Below, in pieces: positions 33,462-44,460 of a stretch of DNA of 64,000 nt. A program made the translations under genes and the position numbers. The stretch comes from Stomoxys calcitrans (lineage: Eukaryota > Arthropoda > Insecta > Diptera > Muscidae). Each line of letters begins with the position of its first letter. Within the stretch, counting starts at the first letter, position 1. The stretch lies in NCBI RefSeq assembly GCF_963082655.1, contig NC_081552.1:53297947-53361946 (forward strand), given 5' to 3'. The notes under the pieces are model-generated. The model searched no databases and had not been told where the DNA came from. It saw nothing but the letters and a program-made list of their open reading frames with translations.

Positions 33462-34480
33462 CAAGTAAAAGCGTGCTAAGTTCGGCCGGGCCGAATCTTA
33501 TATACCCTCCACCATGGGTCGCATTTGTCGAGTTTTTTTCCCGGCATCTCTTCTTAGGCAAAAAAAGTAAAAGTGTTCTAAGTTCGGCCGGGCCGAATCA
33601 TATAAACCCTCCACCATGGGTCGCATTTGTCGAGTTCTTTCCCGGCATCTCTTCTTAGCAAAAAAAGGATATAAGAAAAGATTTGCTCCGCTATTAGAGC
33701 GATATCAAGATATGGTCCGGTTTGGACCACAATCAAATTATATGTTGGAGACCTGTGTAAAATGTCAGCCAATTCGAATAAGAATTGCGCCCTTTGGGGG
33801 CTCAAGAAGTAAAATAGAGAGATCGATTTATATGGGAACTGTATCGGGCTATAGACCGATTCAGACCATAACAAACACGTATGTTGATGGTCATGAGAGG
33901 ATCCGTCGTACAATATTTCAGGCAAATCGGATAGAAATTGCGAATTCTAGAGGCTCAAGAAATCAAGATCGCAGATCGGTTTATATGGCAGCTATATGAG
34001 GTTATGAACCGATTTGAACCTTATTTAACACAGTTGTTGAAAGTAGGATTAAAATACGTCATGCAAAATTTCAGCCAAATCGGATTGGAATTGCGTCCTC
34101 TAGACACTCAAGAAGTCAAGACTCAAGATCGGTTTGTATGACAGCTATATCAGTTTATGGACCGATTTGAACCATACTTGCCACAGTTTTTGGATATCAT
34201 AACAAAACACGTCATAACAAAACACGTTTGCACGTCGTGCAAAATTTCATTTCGATCGGATAAGAATTGCGCACTCTAGAGGCTCAAGACCCAAGATCGG
34301 TTTTTATGGCAGCTAGCGTGCTTTCGACAGACAGACGGACTGACATGGCTAGATCGACATAAAATGTCGCGACGATCAAGAATAATTATACTTTATGGGG
34401 TCTCAGACGAATATTTCGAGTAGTTACAAACAGAATGACGAAATTAGTATACCCCCCATCCTATGGTGGAGGGTATAAAA
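33462..34480 (+). mobile_element. HEL-B copy 4 with duplicated 5' end
   Basis: The first 103 bp or so (AGTAAAAGCGTGCTAAG, palindrome, CCATGGGTCGCATTTGTCGA, CCGGCATCTCTTCTTAGGC) occur twice, starting at about 33464 and 33567, with about 95% identity. Satellite units follow, one disturbed by a local CATAACAAAACACG duplication near 34200. The core and GGTGGAGGGTATAAAA close the element. Confidence 0.8.
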
Positions 34481-34567
34481 AGAAAATCTAAGTTGGGAAT
34501 TCCATGCTACTTACAAAATTCTTCAGTGTTTTCTATAACAAGGCCCTAAGTTGGCTTATGTCTGATA

Positions 34568-34986
34568 TAGAGCTGACAAAATATCGATAATCGCAACATT
34601 CGATATTTTCGATAGTTTTAATAATAAATATCGATAGTATCTATACTATTGTTAATTTCCCCATCATCAATATTTCAAACGAAAATGAGAAGCAAAAATC
34701 ATGCGATCGATTTATATAGAAGCAATATTAATACACAGATAAAATAAAATCAAGGTTAATAAAGTCAGTTAGAAGTCATGAGGGAAATCATTGTACAAAA
34801 TGCTAGCCTAATCGGATAAAAATTGCGCCCTCTGTAGGCGCAATATATCTCAAGTGTCGGATTGTTCAGTTTTGTTTAGTTTTGCAAAAAATTTAAATTT
34901 GCGATAGTATTCATCGGAAAAATATCAATCAATATTCTGTCAAAAAATTAAATATCGATAGGGCCATCGATATTTTGTCAGCTCTT
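34568..34986. mobile_element. hAT-like non-autonomous element (419 bp, uninterrupted)
   Basis: Inverted ends TAGAGCTGACAAAATATCGA and GATATTTTGTCAGCTCT. Flanked by GTCTGATA (34560-34567) and GCCTGATA (34987-34994), an 8-bp duplication with one change. TATCGATA copies lie near both ends. The interior matches the 8278 element without its HEL-C insert, so it serves as the reference empty site. Confidence 0.85.
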
Positions 34987-34994
34987 GCCTGATA

Positions 34995-35235
34995 TTGTGT
35001 CCCCACCAAAATACCGGTGTCTGTTAGCGCCTAAAGCCGGGCATTGACTTAGGAAATGCTCCAACGTCTCGTCATCTTCCCCATATGCCCTACACATGCT
35101 TTCATTTGCCGCACCGATTTTACATTAGAGAGTTCGTAGTCCTATGTGTCCCATTCTGATACCAAAAGCTATACTGAACTCCTTCTTACTTCCTTTCAGT
35201 AATATCATCATTTTCTCATCATGTTTAAATCGAAA
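34995..35235 (-). pseudogene. LINE-related fragment similar to 17040-17310
   Basis: AAAGCCGGGCATTGACTTAG, CTCGTCATCTTCCCC, TATGCCCTACACATGC, CGTAGTCCTATGTGTCCC and CTTACTTCCTTTCAG occur in the same order as at 17040. No frame stays open. Taken as the 3' part of a LINE. Confidence 0.45.
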
Positions 35236-35360
35236 ATTTTGGTTGCATAGAAAGGTTAGTCAAATTGTTAGTTTAATAAAAAATCGGTAAAAATTTTGTT
35301 TTTCTAAAAAATGTTTAATATATTTTAGAAAATTTTGTCAAAGTTTGATTTTATACAAAA

Positions 35361-35946
35361 CTAGCCGAACCGGGCCTGCTCCGCTGCGCCTTCTTTAAAT
35401 CTCTAATATCTTTTTAGGGTGCAGACACTTCGCCCTGAATGCGGATATTAAATTCGTGCCATGGTAGACTATGACACTGAACGCGTTCGAATACTGGCGA
35501 GAACATCGGACAAAGCGGTGTTTATCCCCTCTTAATGTTGGTGACATATGTGAGGTGCAATGCCATGCATGGTCATTTAAAAAATTTTCCCCAAAGATAG
35601 GTCCCTTCTCATTGAGTTTAAACTTGAAAGCCCTCATTGATGTGTGAGAATTTGCCCCTTCTCGGTTCCTGGTGGTAATGTTCTTCCTTAGGGTAATGTT
35701 CTCATTAGGGGAGGGATGGCACCTCAGACATTTCGACTCAAATATGGATATCAAATTCGTGCTGGACTTCCAAATCCCTTTAATTTGTGTTTTGGGTGTT
35801 TTGGGGCTTGGACGGCCACCGGCACTTTGCACAGAAAATAGATATCAAATTCGTTGTTTATTCCCAACGGAAATGAAGTTCGGTTTGGGGGGTGCTTTAG
35901 GGCGTACTTCAAAATACTTGTCTTCAAAATTGGATATCAAATTCGT
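35361..35946 (+). mobile_element. REP-E copy 3, 5' part, with a SINE insertion
   Basis: Starts CTAGCCGAACCGGGCCTGCT. REP-E sequence resumes near 35697 after the SINE (GGATATCAAATTCGTGCTGG), and again after HEL-B copy 5 at 38350-38610 (CATTTGAGTCCCATATTG). Confidence 0.6.
35465..35695 (+). mobile_element. tRNA-derived SINE copy 6
   Basis: CTATGACACTGAACGCGTTC followed by GAATACTGGCGAGAAC is the B-box side of the head. Then come CCCTCTTAATGTTGG, CCCTTCTCATTGAGTTTAAA and TCATTGATGTGTGAGAA. The A-box part is decayed. Confidence 0.7.
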
Positions 35947-38349
35947 TTTTATACCCTCCACCATAAGATGGGGGGTATACTAATTTCGTCATTCTGTTTG
36001 TAACTACTCGAAATATTCGTCTGAGACCCCATAAAGTATATATATTCTTGATCGTCGCGACATTTTATGTCGATCTAGCCATGTCCGTCCGTCTGTCCGT
36101 CCGTCCGTCCGTCCGTCTGTCTGTCGAAAGCACGCTAACTTCCTAAGGAGTAAAGCTAGCCGCTTGAAATTTTGCACAAATACTTCTTATTAGTGTAGGT
36201 CGGTTGGTATTGTAAATGGGCCATATCGGTCCATGTTTTGATATAGCTGCCATATAAACCGATCTTGGGTCTTGGCTTCTTGAGCCTCTAGAGGGCGCAA
36301 TTCTTATCCGATTTGAATGAATTTTGGCACGTAGTATTTTGTTATGATATCCAACAACTGTGCCAAGTATGGTTCAAATCGGTCCATAATCTGATATAGC
36401 TTTCATATAAAGCGATCTGGGATCTTGACTTCTTGAGCCTCTAGAGGGCGCAATTCTTATCCGATCAGAATTAAATTTTGCACTACGTGTTTTGTTATGA
36501 TATCCAACAACTGTGCCAAGTATGGTTCAAATCGGTCCATAACCTGATATAGCTGCCATATAAACCGATCTTGGGTCTTGACTTCTTGAGCCTCTAGAGT
36601 GCGCAATTCTTATCCGATCAGAATGAAATTTTGCACGACGTGTTTTGTTATGATACCCAACAAGTGTGTCAAGTATGGTTTAAATCGGTCCATAACCTGA
36701 TATAGCTGCCATATAAACCGATCTTGGGTCTTGACTTCTTGAGCCTCTAGAGGGCGCAATTCTTATCCGATTGGGATGAAATTTTGCACCAAGTGTTTTG
36801 TTATGATATCCAACAACTGTGCCAAGTATGGTTCAAATCGGTCCATAACCTGATATAGCTGCCATATAAACCGATCTTGGGTCTTGAATTTTTGAGCCTC
36901 TAGAGTGCGCAATTCTTATCCGATTGGGATGAAATTTTGCACGACGTGTTTTGTTATGACATCCAACAACTGTGATAAGTATGGTTCAAATCGGTCCATA
37001 ACCTGATATAGCTGCCATATAAACCGATCTTGGATCTTGATTTCTTGAGCCTCTAGAGGTCGCAATTCTTATCCGATTGGGATGAAATTTTGCACCAAGT
37101 GTTTTGTTATGACATCCAACAACTGTGCCAAGTATGCTTCAAATCGGTCCATGTTTTGATATAGCTGCCATATAAACCGATCTTAGGTCTTGACTTCTTG
37201 AGCCTCTAGAGTGCGCAATTCTTATCCGATTGGGATGAAATTTTGCACGACGTGTTTTGTTATGACATCCAACAACTGTGCCAAGTATGGTTTAAATCGG
37301 TCCATAACCTGATATAGCTGCCATATAAACCGATCTTGGATCTTGACTTCTTGAGCCTCTAGAGGGCGCAATTCTTATCCGATTGGAATGAAATTTTGCA
37401 CCAAGTGTTTTGTTATGACATCCAACAACTGTGCCAAGTATGGTTCAAATCGGTCCATAACCTGATATAGCTGTCATATAAACCGATCTTGGGTCTTGAT
37501 TTCTTGAGCCTCTAGAGTGCGCAATTCTCATCCGATTGGGATGAAATTTTGCACGACGTGTTTTGTTATTATATCCAACAACTGTGCCAAGTATGGTTCA
37601 AATCGGTCCATAACCTGATATAGCTGCCATATAAATCGATCTTGGGTCTTGACTTCTTGAGCCTCTAGAGTGCGCAATTCTCATCCGATTGAAATGAAAT
37701 TTTGTTATTATATCCAACAACTGTGCCAAGTATGGTTCAAATCGTTCCATAACCTGATATAGCTGCCGTATAAACCGATCTTGGGTCTTGACTTCTTGAG
37801 CCTCTAGAGGGCGCAATTCTTATCGGATTGGAATGAAATTTTGCAAGGCGTGTTTTGCTATGATATCTATCAACTGTGCCAAGTATGGTTCAAATCGGTA
37901 CAAAACCTGATATAGCTGCCATATAAACCGATCTGGGATCTTGACTACTTGAGCCTCCAGAGGTCGCAATTATTATCCGATTTGCCTGAAATTTTGTACG
38001 ACGGATCCTCTCATGACCATCAACATACGTGTTTATTATGGTCTGAATCGGTCTATTGCCCCATACAGCTCCCATATAAATCGATCTCTCTATTTTTTAC
38101 TCTTGAACCCCCAAAGGGAGCAATTCTTATTTGAATTGGCTGACATTTTACACAGGTCTCCAACATATAATTTAATTGTGGTCCAAACCGGACCATATCT
38201 TGATATCGCTCTAATAGCAGAGCAAATCTTTTCTTATATCCTTTTTTTGCCTAAGAAGAGATGCCGGGAAAAGAACTCGACATATGCGATCCATGGTGGA
38301 GGGTATATAAGATTCGGCCCGGCCGAACTTAGCACGCTTTTACTTGTTT
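35947..38349 (-). mobile_element. HEL-B copy 5, longest satellite array
   Basis: A complete 2.4-kb copy. TTTTTATACCCTCCACCATA, core at about 36000-36080, a GTCCGTCC run at 36084-36122, then fourteen satellite units. Unit marks fall at 36261, 36414, 36567, 36720, 36873, 37026, 37179, 37332, 37485, 37638, 37777, 37930 and 38083: every interval is 153 bp except one of 139 bp, caused by a 14-bp deletion. It ends in the palindrome and TTTTACTTGTTT. Inserted in REP-E copy 3. Confidence 0.88.
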
Positions 38350-38610
38350 ACTCTCAAATGCCTTTCATTTGAGTCCCATATTGTCATAATGGGTCAAATA
38401 ACCCATTTGACGTATCTTTAGGAGGAAAAGCGCCACCTAGACTTGAACGCAAATTTAAATGTCATATTCGTAATCTACTCCCTAATACTTTTCATTTAAG
38501 TCCCATATAACCATGGTCGGCTAATATGCCCATTTGGGGGTATTTGGGGGTGGGCGACCTCCCATTACTTGGACCTAATATTTTATGTCATATTTTTATT
38601 GTAATATCCC
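38350..38610 (+). mobile_element. REP-E copy 3, continuation
   Basis: TACTCTCAAATGCCTTTCAT, GAGTCCCATATTGTCATAA and GGCGACCTCCCATTACTTGG continue REP-E copy 3 beyond the HEL-B insertion. The 3' end is not reached. Confidence 0.6.
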
Positions 38611-38968
38611 AACAAAAAATATTGCACCCATGGATGCAACAGTGTAAGTTAAAACTATGGTAACATTAACATACGCAGTTGTTTCCGGCATGCATGATTT
38701 TTGTGAGCGATGTCCTACTTAAATGCGATTGTTTTAAGATCCAAAGTGCACTTCTTGTTTAACATCAAAAATGGAACATTAGCAGCACAAATTTAATTTG
38801 ACTTTTTCTTTCAAGTAAAGTTTTCAATGGAAACACCGTTTTCTGCGATTAATGTCCCCAAAAATAAATGTGTTTTTTTTTGTTTTTATTTGCAGTGTGT
38901 AATTTAAAACAAATTGTCATTAACATACAAAGCCCAGTCTCAGATGGCGTTTTATAGCACTTAATTAA
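38611..38968. other. Unclassified AT-rich spacer
   Basis: Contains an imperfect direct repeat (CAGTGTAAGTTAAAAC at 38649 and CAGTGTGTAATTTAAAAC at about 38893, each followed by CATTAACATAC). No gene. Confidence 0.45.
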
Positions 38969-39679
38969 AACAAGGCGTTAAGTTCGGCCGGGCCGAACTT
39001 TGGATACCCACCACCTCGGGTATATATGTAAACCACCTTTCATCAAAATTCGGTGAAAGTATCATACCTTATACTCATATACCTCATGTGGCTTTTATGA
39101 GCCTTACACCATAAATCGGAGGATCGATCTATATGACGCTATATCCAAATCTGGACCGATCTGAGCCAAATTAACGAAGGAAGTCGATGGGCCTTACACA
39201 ATTCACTGTCCCGAATTTCACCAAAATCGGATAATAAATGTGGCTTTTGTGGGCCCAAGACCCTAAACCGGAGGATCGGTCTATATGGCAGCTATATCCA
39301 AATCTGAACCGATCTGAGCCAATTTAACAAAGAAAGTCGAAGGGCCTAAGATAACTCACTGTCCCAAATTTCAGCGAAATTGGATAATAAATGTGGCTTT
39401 TATGGGCCTTAGAACCTAAATCGAAGGATCGGTCTATATGGCAGCTATATCCAAATCTGGACCAATCTGGACCAAATTGACGAAGGACGTCGAAGAGCCT
39501 AACGCAACTCACTGTCTCAAATTTCGGCAAAATCGGACAATAAATGCGCCTTTTCTGTGCAAAGTTTCAGCTCAATATCTCTATTTTTGAAGACTGTAGC
39601 GTGTATTCAACAGACAGACGGACGGACATGTCTAGATCGTCATCTACGCTGATCAAGAATATATATACTTTATAGGGTC
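38969..39679 (+). mobile_element. HEL-A copy 7, 3'-truncated
   Basis: Full 5' end with palindrome and CTCGGGTATATATGTAAACC, about four units, the GACGGACGGACATG tract and ATATATACTTTATAGGGTC, where it stops. The final 70 bp and terminal hairpin are replaced by REP-E sequence. Confidence 0.75.
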
Positions 39680-39951
39680 CTTGGTACGCCATCCGAAATT
39701 TGGATACCAAATTCTTGTTTGTAGGTTACTATAAGAGAGCACACACAATTCCGGTTAAATCGCACCACACATCTCCGAGATCTGGCGTTTCTGAAAATTA
39801 GGGTAAGGGGGAGGGTCCGACCCCCTTCAGATATCAAAAAGTGTAGTACCCCTTTTTGCACTATCTGTGAAAATTTCAAGAAAATCGGGTCAGCCGTTTC
39901 TGAAACTACAATGTAAGGACCACACAAAAAGACAAACACAAATTGATTTTT
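39680..39951 (+). mobile_element. REP-E copy 4, 3' fragment
   Basis: GGTACGCCATCCGAAATTTG, GGTAAGGGGGAGGGTCCGAC, AAAATCGGGTCAGCCGTTTC and ACACAAATTGATTTTTATA, the typical 3' end. HEL-B copy 6 follows with no gap. Confidence 0.6.
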
Positions 39952-40988
39952 ATACCCTCCACCATAGGAAGTATACCCCCCATCCCAATTTCGTCATTCT
40001 GTTTGTAACTATTCGAAATATTCGTCTGAGATCCCATAAAGTATATATATTCTTGATCGTCGCGACATTTTATGTCGGTCTAGCCATGTCCCTCCGTTTG
40101 ACCGTCCGTCCGTCCGTCCGTCTGTCGAAAGCACGCTAACTTCCGAAGGAGTAAAACTAGAAGCTTGAAATTTTGCACAAATACTTCTTATTAGTGTAGG
40201 TCGGTTGGTATTGTAAATGGGCCATATCGGTCCATGTTTTGATACAGCTGCCATATAAACCGATCTTGGATCTTCACTTCTTGAGCCTCTAGAGTGCGCA
40301 ATTCTTATCCGATTTTAATGAATTTTAGCACGAAGTACTTTGCTATGATATCCAACAACTGCGCCAAGTATGGTTCAAATCGATTCATAATCTGAAATAA
40401 TAGCTGTCATATAAACTGATCTGGGGAATTGACTTCTTGAGCTTCTAGAGGGCGCAATTTCTATCCGATTTGGCTGAAATTTTGCAAGACGTATTTTATG
40501 CTTACTTTCAACAACTGTGTCAAATAAGGTTAAAATCGGTTCATAACTTGATATAGCTGCCATATAAACCGATCTGGGATCTTGACTTCTTGAGCCTCTA
40601 GAGGTCGCAATTATTATCCGATTTGCCTTAAATTTTGTACGACGGATTCTCTCATCAAAATCAACATACGTGTTTATTATGGTCTGAATCGGTATGTAGC
40701 CCGACACAGCTCCCATATAAATTGATCTCTCTATTTTACTTCTTGAGCCCCCAAAGGGCGCAATTCTTATTCGAATTGGCTGACATTTTACACAGGTCTC
40801 CAACATATAATTTAATTGTGGTCCAAACCGGACCATATCTTCATATCGCTTTAATAGCAGAGCAAATCTTTTTTTATATCCTGTTTTGCCTAGGAAGAGA
40901 TGCCGGGAAAAGAACTCGACAAATGCGATCCATGGTGAAGGGTATACAAGATTCGGCCCGGCCGAACTTAGCACGCTTTTACTTGTTA
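39952..40988 (-). mobile_element. HEL-B copy 6
   Basis: TACCCTCCACCATAGG, core, GTCCGTCCGTCCGTC tract, five satellite units, palindrome, and TTTTACTTGTT next to a MITE. The minus strand is open from 40974 to 40375 (199 codons) across the units because single substitutions remove the stop usually present in each unit. I do not regard this as a gene. Confidence 0.82.
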
Positions 40989-40990
40989 TA

Positions 40991-41226
40991 TTGGGTTGCC
41001 CAAAAAGTAATTGCGGATTTTTTAAAAGAATGTAAATGCATTTTTAATAAAACTTAGAAAGAACTTTAATCAAATATACTTTTTTACACTTTTTTTCTAA
41101 AGCAAGCTAAAGGTAACAGCTGATAACTGACAGAAGAAAGAATGCAATTACAGAGTCACAAGCTGTGAAAAAATTTGTCAACGCCGACTATATGAAAAAT
41201 CCGCAATTACTTTTTGGGCAACCCAA
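40991..41226 (-). mobile_element. Mariner-type MITE copy 3 (236 bp)
   Basis: TTGGGTTGCCCAAAAAGTAA and its complement, with TA at 40989-40990 and 41227-41228. Interior is the reverse complement of copy 1 with very few differences, so both moved recently. Confidence 0.9.
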
Positions 41227-41262
41227 TATATAAGATTGTATAATTGGCACTTTCATTATTTT

Positions 41263-41705
41263 TATACCCTCCGCCATAGGGTATTAAAATTAGTGGGAGG
41301 TATTAGTATACCCCCCACTATTTTCGTCATTCTGTTTGTAACTACTCGATCGGTCCATAACCTGATACAGCTCCCATATAAACCGATCTCCCGATTTGAC
41401 TTTTTAGCCCCAGAAAGGCACAATTTCCGATTTGACTAAAACTTTGCATGTAGTGTTCTAGTATGACTTCCAACAACTGTGCTATGTACGGTCTTAATCG
41501 GTCTATAACCTGATATAGCTGTCATATAAACCGATCTCCCGATTTGACTTCATGATTCCTTACAAGCTGCAATTAATGCCCGATTTTGCTGAAATTTTGC
41601 ATGTGGTGTTCTCTTGCGAATTCCAAAAACTGTGTCAAAAACCTTCCAAATCAGTCTTTAACTAGATATAGTTCCCATACAAACCTGTCTCTCGATTATC
41701 CTTAT
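41263..41705 (-). mobile_element. HEL-B/C-type fragment
   Basis: TTTTATACCCTCCGCCATAG and TTTGTAACTACTCGA represent the 3' end; the core is deleted and satellite units start at once (CCATATAAACCGATCTCCCG). It runs into LINE sequence near 41705. Confidence 0.65.
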
Positions 41706-42050
41706 TCGTTTTATATAGGTACAAAGATAGGATAATAAGATCGAGAATGAGATTCAGCGCCTCTCTCGGGGCATTTCTCCTTGCCCTAAAGATTAGCACT
41801 ACCGCGGTACCCTGTATCTTCTCGATCATCTTACGAAGGGCATAGTTGTTTAGTGCTTTGTGCCACAGCAGACAACCATAGGTGATAATTGGCCGACGGC
41901 CGCCATAAACATCCAGCGAACCTTCTCCGGCCTCAGTCCCCAACTGCATCCTCCTTCCTGTCGTGTTGCGATAGCGGTGGAGCGCATTCAGTCCATTTGC
42001 AACCTTTTTTTTGACGTTTCTTCTCCAACTTAGTCGCTGGTCAAGAGTCG
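41706..42050 (-). pseudogene. LINE fragment after the RT domain
   Basis: The minus strand reads LSWRRNVKKKVANGLNALHR-like sequence near 42030-41970, then RPIITYGCLLWHKALNNYAL and REALNLILDLIILSLYL. This matches the same LINE region as 20297-20080. At least one frame change is needed. The RT catalytic box is not in the fragment. Confidence 0.65.
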
Positions 42051-42309
42051 CGCCCTAGTACTTGACCTTCGAAAGCTCTCATATATATGTTCGTCAACCG
42101 ATTCTCTTGAAATTTCTCAGAAGGGGTTTTGTCTTGACTCTCGATATTACTGGTGATTTTCATAAAAATCTGTTCGGAGTCGCGCCCTAGTACTTGACCT
42201 TCGAAAGCTCTCATATATATGTTCGTCAACCGATTCTCTTGAAATTTCTCAGAAGGGGTTTTGTCTTGACTCTCGATATTACTGGTGATTTTCATAAAAA
42301 TCTGTTCGG
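42046..42309. repeat. Perfect 132-bp tandem duplication
   Basis: 42046-42177 and 42178-42309 are identical by eye. The unit begins AGTCGCGCCCTAGTACTTGA and ends AAAAATCTGTTCGG. It spans a junction between LINE sequence and HEL-D sequence. Confidence 0.92.
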
Positions 42310-42826
42310 ATTTAAACATGGCTCCCATGTATATGTTCACCAAATTTTGAGATATATTGCAATAAATTGGTCATTTGTTGACCGATTCTCTCGAAATTTA
42401 GCAGCAAAGATTTTGTTATGGCTCTTAATATTACTGGTGAATTTCATAGAAACCGGTCCAGATTTAAATATAGCTGCCATATATGTATATCGCCCGATTT
42501 TCATTTCTAGAGCCACTGCAAGCGCATTTATCGACCAATCTTGCCAAAAGTGTGCATAAAGCTTTCCTCGATGCCTACCACACTAGCCAAGAAATTTGGT
42601 CAAAATCGATTTAGATTCAGATGTAGCTCCCATATAGATTTTGGGTAATTTGCAATAATGTTGTCATTTGTCGAAATTTGATACGGAGTGTTTAATAACT
42701 CATCCGAAAACATCCGCCGAGGTCCATCAAAATTGGATCGGAGTTAGATATAGCTCCCACTTTGTACCTATAGGGTAGATGTAGGGTATTATACAGTCAG
42801 CACCGCCCGAATTTTGCCTTTCCTTA
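42178..42826 (+). mobile_element. HEL-D copy with terminal GTAGGGTATTATA
   Basis: Satellite units with AGCTCCCATATATATGTTCG, CCGATTCTCTCGAAATTTAG and TTCATAGAAACCGG. It ends TGTAGGGTATTATACAGTCA and CACCGCCCGAATTTTGCC, which I recall as a common terminus of this family in flies. Confidence 0.6.
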
Positions 42827-42866
42827 CAATAAAAATAAAGCGATGATGAACGCTTTATTTTTATTG
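42827..42866. repeat. Perfect 16-bp hairpin
   Basis: CAATAAAAATAAAGCG at 42827-42842 and its exact complement at 42851-42866, with loop ATGATGAA. It sits directly after the HEL-D terminus. Confidence 0.85.
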
Positions 42867-44460
42867 TTCATCAATATTTCGACCACCACCGATGATCAAC
42901 CTCATAAAGTTATTGTATTTGTAACGTTTATTATGTTAGTTGGTTACTGTAACGTATCATACAGTATCGTTGGAATGTTGTAGCCTACTAAAACCTCTGC
43001 ATCAAAGATTTGTTTTAATTTTTTTATTTTTTCCTATTTGTTACACATTCCTTTGCAAATATAATTCTTACATTTTGTATCCACCTTAAACGCCCATTAA
43101 AAAAAGCTTTTATGTTAATTAACAATGGCTCTTGGGCAATGTATTTAGCACTTTTTTTTGATCGAAAGGGGATAGTTAACATTTCCCTTATGTCAAATTG
43201 AGTTATTCCTGTTTGCTTGTTATCATATTACACTGCGGCTGTTGGTTCAATGAACTCCCAACACTGCCGTTGATTGACCTTAGAACATAATTGTGTGTTC
43301 GTAGGCTTCTCCGTGTTCGTTTGCCACAAGGAAATTCGCAAGCCACAGTTTCATGACGGGGTTAATGTGGAACAGGACTTGTGTTTTCTCAATGGCTTGG
43401 TTCGCCTTGGTATTCGTACACATGTTCGCAACAAAATCCTATTAATCATGTCTTTCAAATACACACAAAAAAGAGCACACAACAAACTACATTATGGCAA
43501 ATTTTGTATGTGTGTGTGTGTGTGTGTGTGCTTAGGAATAGAGTAGGGGTAGTACAGTGTTTCATGGCATATTCCGCTACAATCGTTGCTGTTGTTCCTA
43601 TTGACAGTGTCGTTGACTTTTCTAGGTCATTGTCCTCGTGCTAGTTTTGCCTTTTCCTTATTCATTTTGGCTTCGCGAACATGGTGGGATGATGATATCA
43701 TAGTCAAAGACTTGTACAGCACGCAGAGATATTCGGCTGTAGAAAGTTAGAGAAGAGGTTACTTTTCTAAAGGAAATGATAGGCCATTTTCGAAAAGTTG
43801 GTTGGTAAGTAGCAAAGATTTTTGCAACGACGTAGAAAATGGAAATGTTTAGAATTATATTGTTGCCATTGAGTAAGGGAGGGGAAAGAAAAAATGGGCT
43901 GGTGGGGGTAATAAGACTCTTGGTAATGGGACAGGGAACAGCTAGAATTAGCCATTCGCATTTAAGAGGTTATTTCTGGTTTATTTTAGGGCCAGATCCG
44001 GTTTGCCTAGCAAGTCTTCCTCTAAATATAAAAGAACAAAAAAATAGCGAAATAGCAATGAATTCGTAAAATGTTGGGAAGTATATTGAATGTTCTTTTT
44101 TTACAAAACCTTTTTAGGAGAAAGAGAAAACAAATGAGCAAAGTAGAGTTCAATGACTTTTGATTTTTTAGGTGTTTGTTTTCAGTCAAAGGAATGAGAG
44201 GTATTGAAAGAACATTATAGCGCCCTACATTGAGGAAACGAAGCGGAGCATTGAAATAACAAGAGGAAAACGTGTATTTGGATATGTTTCAAGCAAATCG
44301 TGGTAAGACATTTGTACCTTACGGCGTATAACTAATATTATTTATTTCCACGATGGCGTATGATCGCCGCGTTTGGGTTGTACTTTTGTCCAGGTGGCGT
44401 ATGATCACTGAGAATATTTCTGCTTAGCTGAAACAATGAAAGTCGGCTTTTGACATAACT
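42867..44460. other. Non-repetitive DNA with no gene recognised
   Basis: A (GT)n tract lies at 43507-43530. Open frames of 60-90 codons (for example 43274-43546 +) have no recognisable domain. This is one of the longest stretches free of known repeats, so if the window lies in a host gene, an unrecognised short exon could be here. Confidence 0.5.
43507..43530. repeat. (GT)n microsatellite
   Basis: About twelve TG/GT dinucleotides. Confidence 0.92.

Noticed and set aside
33462..33680. Direct repeat that could be an LTR pair
   Set aside because: The repeat is only about 103 bp, tandem without interior, and is the HEL-B 5' end. No LTR retrotransposon or retroviral coding sequence (gag, protease, integrase) was found anywhere in the window.
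40375..40974. 199-codon open frame on the minus strand, next longest after the transposase
   Set aside because: It lies entirely within HEL-B copy 6, crosses several 153-bp units, and the same frame is closed by a stop in most other HEL-B units. No domain and no promoter.
43274..43644. Overlapping 87-90 codon + frames next to a GT microsatellite
   Set aside because: Two frames overlap over the same sequence, one ends in a Cys/Val run coded by the (GT)n tract, and there is no domain or splice signal I can defend.
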